DNA of 7,529 nucleotides, taken from the NCBI GenBank assembly GCA_021797265.1, contig JAJZZZ010000072.1, positions 1 to 7,529 of the forward strand. Direction: 5' to 3'. Shown one piece after another: positions 5,856 through 7,529 of this stretch. The stretch is from Thermoplasmata archaeon (GTDB lineage: Archaea > Thermoplasmatota > Thermoplasmata > Thermoplasmatales > Thermoplasmataceae). The position numbers and the translations under genes were made by a program. The notes below the pieces were generated by a model. It did not search any database and had not been told where the DNA came from. It saw only the letters and a list, made by a program, of their open reading frames with translations. Numbering within the stretch: the first letter of the stretch is position 1; each line of letters starts with the position of its first letter.

Positions 5856-6398
5856 ATGAACATGTCATCTGACCCTGTTTGCGGAACCGCCGTCATAATG
5901 GCAGGAGGGCTTGGGACCAGAATGGGCAATCCGGAAAAGGCACTGATCAGGGTGGATGAGGTACCGCTGATCCAGAGAATCATTACTTTCGGACTGTCAA
6001 TGACAACTGATCTCATGGTGTGCTGCAGCCACAACACTCCCGAGACTTGCAGTTATTGCGATCTCAATGGCATAAAAAAATACACGTCATCCGGAAGAGG
6101 ATATCCGCAGGATCTTGTGGAATGTCTTGGCACCGTGAAGAGGTATCCTGTGCTGGTCCTCCCCGCTGATTTATATGTGCACAGCGTTGAAGCACTTACT
6201 GAAGCCATAATTTATGCCCTTTCAATGGAAGACAGGGTTACTACAGTTCTCCAGATGGGAGAATATGTTGGAATCAGCCTTTTCAGATCGCCTCCCGGCA
6301 ACTGTCAGGAATCCTATTCATCCATAGAAGTCCCGGTGGATTTCTGTGTAAACATCAATGAGCCATCAGCCCTCAGGAATCCGAAGTTTCATCGCTGA
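5856..6398 (+). CDS. cobY: GTP:adenosylcobinamide-phosphate guanylyltransferase CobY (archaeal non-orthologous replacement of CobU)
   Basis: 180-residue soluble nucleotidyltransferase of the MobA-like NTP-transferase fold. It transfers GMP from GTP to adenosylcobinamide phosphate (from CbiB), forming adenosylcobinamide-GDP for CobS. The nucleotide-binding N-terminus is AVIMAGGLGTRMGNPEKAL (12-30). Further matches to the MJ1117-type CobY are CSHNTPET (57-64), KKYTSSGRGYPQDLVECLG (74-92), the metal-site region LVLPADL (100-106) and the C-terminal VNINEPSAL (165-173). MobA is excluded by these CobY-specific blocks and the cobalamin neighbourhood. There is none of the kinase activity that CobU has. 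A second ATG at 5862 is an equally possible start. The gene is divergent from the TPP-riboswitch unit, and its last 26 bases overlap the 3' end of the permease gene on the other strand. Its cysteine content (C9, C56, C57, C65, C68, C90, C150, C164) is noticeable for a small cytosolic protein. Confidence 0.9.
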   Translation: MNMSSDPVCGTAVIMAGGLGTRMGNPEKALIRVDEVPLIQRIITFGLSMTTDLMVCCSHNTPETCSYCDLNGIKKYTSSGRGYPQDLVECLGTVKRYPVLVLPADLYVHSVEALTEAIIYALSMEDRVTTVLQMGEYVGISLFRSPPGNCQESYSSIEVPVDFCVNINEPSALRNPKFHR

Positions 6399-7529
6399 AT
6401 TCTATGGAAATGTCGGAAAAATCCATCTTCCTGTATGATAAGACAAAGATGTGTTTCTTTATGACAACTGCAATCACAGAGAACAGCACTATACAAATTA
6501 CGGCATATGCAGAATACCTGACGATACCTCCTGATATGGTCTCCTGTATGATTATGAAAACAAACGTCAGTGTTGAGACAATGGGGATCAAGGCACGCCA
6601 GTAGTCGCGTGTACTTCCGAAAAGCCTTACCAGGGCAGAATTTGTAACAGCATGCACAAGCAGAAATGCAAGGCCCACAATTCCTGTAACAATCACGAAG
6701 CCTGTGTAGCTGCCCACACTGGACTCTAAAATCATCACCAGTGGAAGGGTAATCACCAGAACAGTTATCCAGAGGTTCCTGCTGAAAATTGACCCGGGGT
6801 TCATTATAACATGATCTGATACCATTCTTGATACAGCATGCCGGAAAGCATTGAGGTATCCCAGTGCAAGATTGAATGCACTGGCCATTGCAATAATCAT
6901 CATGATCATGCCCAATATGTGGCCTGCCGTGCCAAAGCTTTCGAAAATGCTGAATGGATCAGCGGCATAACCAATTTCCACAGCAGTTCCCATCCTGTAA
7001 GATATGACGGCAGCCGGAATAGCCATCAGAAAGGCCAGCGTCAGGAAAGAGTAAAGAATTGATCTGTTAACTGTTCTTCTCCATGACATTGTGTTCTCTG
7101 AAAGAAATATTGATGAGCCAATGCCGGCAAAAGCCAGAATCCCGAAGGGAAGGGCCCCAACGACACTGGAAGCTGGAGCATATGCAATGGAAGGGGATTT
7201 GAAGAACCAGGTCACATACGCTGTGAATACCATTACAACAAGTATTTCCAGCCCGGACAGAATCATTATAAACCTCATTGTCAGCCTGAGGCCACTCATG
7301 GATACCGCGATTATGGCTGAAACAAAGATCACAGACAGAAATATTTCACCATACAGGCCAGCCTTGAGGCTATCGGGAAATACGTAACCGGTGAAGTAAA
7401 CTAGGAAGAGAACCACCGACGGAATTGCAAGAATGCTGTAGAAAAAATAAACGGATGCAGTGAACATGCCCAGGCCTTTTCCCATGAATTTTGCCACATA
7501 GCTGTAGTACCCCCCGTTGGATCTTATGT
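6373..7529 (-). CDS. APC-superfamily amino acid permease, 5' end beyond the window
   Basis: The reading frame is open to the right edge, giving 384 visible C-terminal residues. The protein begins within a conserved APC block, IRSNGGYYSYVAKFMGKGLG, which in this family lies near the second to third helix, so a few dozen residues are missing. An internal GTG at 7497 is not the true start. Further APC marks are SGLRLTMRFIMILSG near visible 78-92 and FAGIGSSIFLSEN (133-145), the degenerate form of the FxGFE...EE motif at helix 6, followed by WRRTVNRSI. About ten hydrophobic segments remain, then a short acidic cytoplasmic tail (DFSDISIEFSDETSDS). The protein is expected to be a proton- or sodium-driven amino acid or amine transporter; the substrate is not inferable. 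It is probably unrelated to cobalamin synthesis, although supply of an amino acid precursor is conceivable. Confidence 0.85.
   Translation of the reverse strand, partial: IRSNGGYYSYVAKFMGKGLGMFTASVYFFYSILAIPSVVLFLVYFTGYVFPDSLKAGLYGEIFLSVIFVSAIIAVSMSGLRLTMRFIMILSGLEILVVMVFTAYVTWFFKSPSIAYAPASSVVGALPFGILAFAGIGSSIFLSENTMSWRRTVNRSILYSFLTLAFLMAIPAAVISYRMGTAVEIGYAADPFSIFESFGTAGHILGMIMMIIAMASAFNLALGYLNAFRHAVSRMVSDHVIMNPGSIFSRNLWITVLVITLPLVMILESSVGSYTGFVIVTGIVGLAFLLVHAVTNSALVRLFGSTRDYWRALIPIVSTLTFVFIIIQETISGGIVRYSAYAVICIVLFSVIAVVIKKHIFVLSYRKMDFSDISIEFSDETSDS

Noticed and set aside
5780..6037. Minus-strand ORF of 85 codons across cobY and the riboswitch
   Set aside because: It is antisense to the cobY nucleotide-binding region and would read through the structured riboswitch.
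7498..7529. GTG at 7497 as the true start of the permease
   Set aside because: The frame remains open upstream, and the extra residues IRSNGGYYSY match a conserved APC block, so the gene is cut by the window edge.
1..7529. CRISPR array, insertion sequence, tRNA or attachment site
   Set aside because: No regularly spaced direct repeats, transposase motifs, terminal inverted repeats with target duplications, or tRNA-like cloverleaf sequences were seen on either strand.

Overview
The window reads as archaeal DNA, most likely from a member of the Thermoplasmatales or a close relative. This rests on several things: the archaeal forms of cobalamin genes (a CobY-type guanylyltransferase instead of bacterial CobU, and the TIGR00303-type CobT), TATA-like boxes about 26-28 bases before apparently leaderless starts, and a thiamin-pyrophosphate (TPP) riboswitch ahead of an MFS transporter. 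As I recall, TPP riboswitches in archaea were first reported in Thermoplasma and relatives. The taxonomic call is inference; no rRNA or other marker gene is present.

Layout. Bases 1-175 hold no secure gene, but they contain a TATA-like box inside an inverted repeat. On the minus strand, 3206 down to 176 is a tight three-gene operon in transcription order cobD, cbiB, cobT. Bases 3207-3595 are a gap with a doubtful 80-codon minus-strand ORF and a palindromic TATA-like element that could fire both ways. cobS follows on the plus strand (3596-4366), apparently leaderless. It meets an MFS transporter (minus, 4369-5649) tail to tail with only 2 bases between them. Upstream of the transporter, on the minus strand, are a 23-codon leader ORF and a well-conserved TPP riboswitch (about 5717-5807). 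cobY starts at 5856 on the plus strand from a short AT-rich region shared with the riboswitch promoter. Its 3' end overlaps by 26 bases the 3' end of an APC-family amino acid permease (minus), which runs off the right edge.

How the genes fit. CobD makes (R)-1-amino-2-propanol phosphate from L-threonine phosphate. CbiB joins it to adenosylcobyric acid. CobY activates the product with GTP. CobT activates the lower base, and CobS joins the two halves. All five nucleotide-loop assembly enzymes therefore lie in 6.2 kb, spread over three transcription units. The transporter sits among them but is governed by thiamin pyrophosphate, so it is most simply a thiamin or thiamin-precursor importer, not a corrinoid transporter.

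The most interesting part is the riboswitch. Its 3' conserved segment contains a good Shine-Dalgarno sequence, and its predicted P1 stem buries the AUG of the leader ORF. The leader's stop codon overlaps the transporter start as TGATG. This suggests translational control by direct start-site masking plus coupling. The aptamer also seems to carry an extra small hairpin between P3 and P2.
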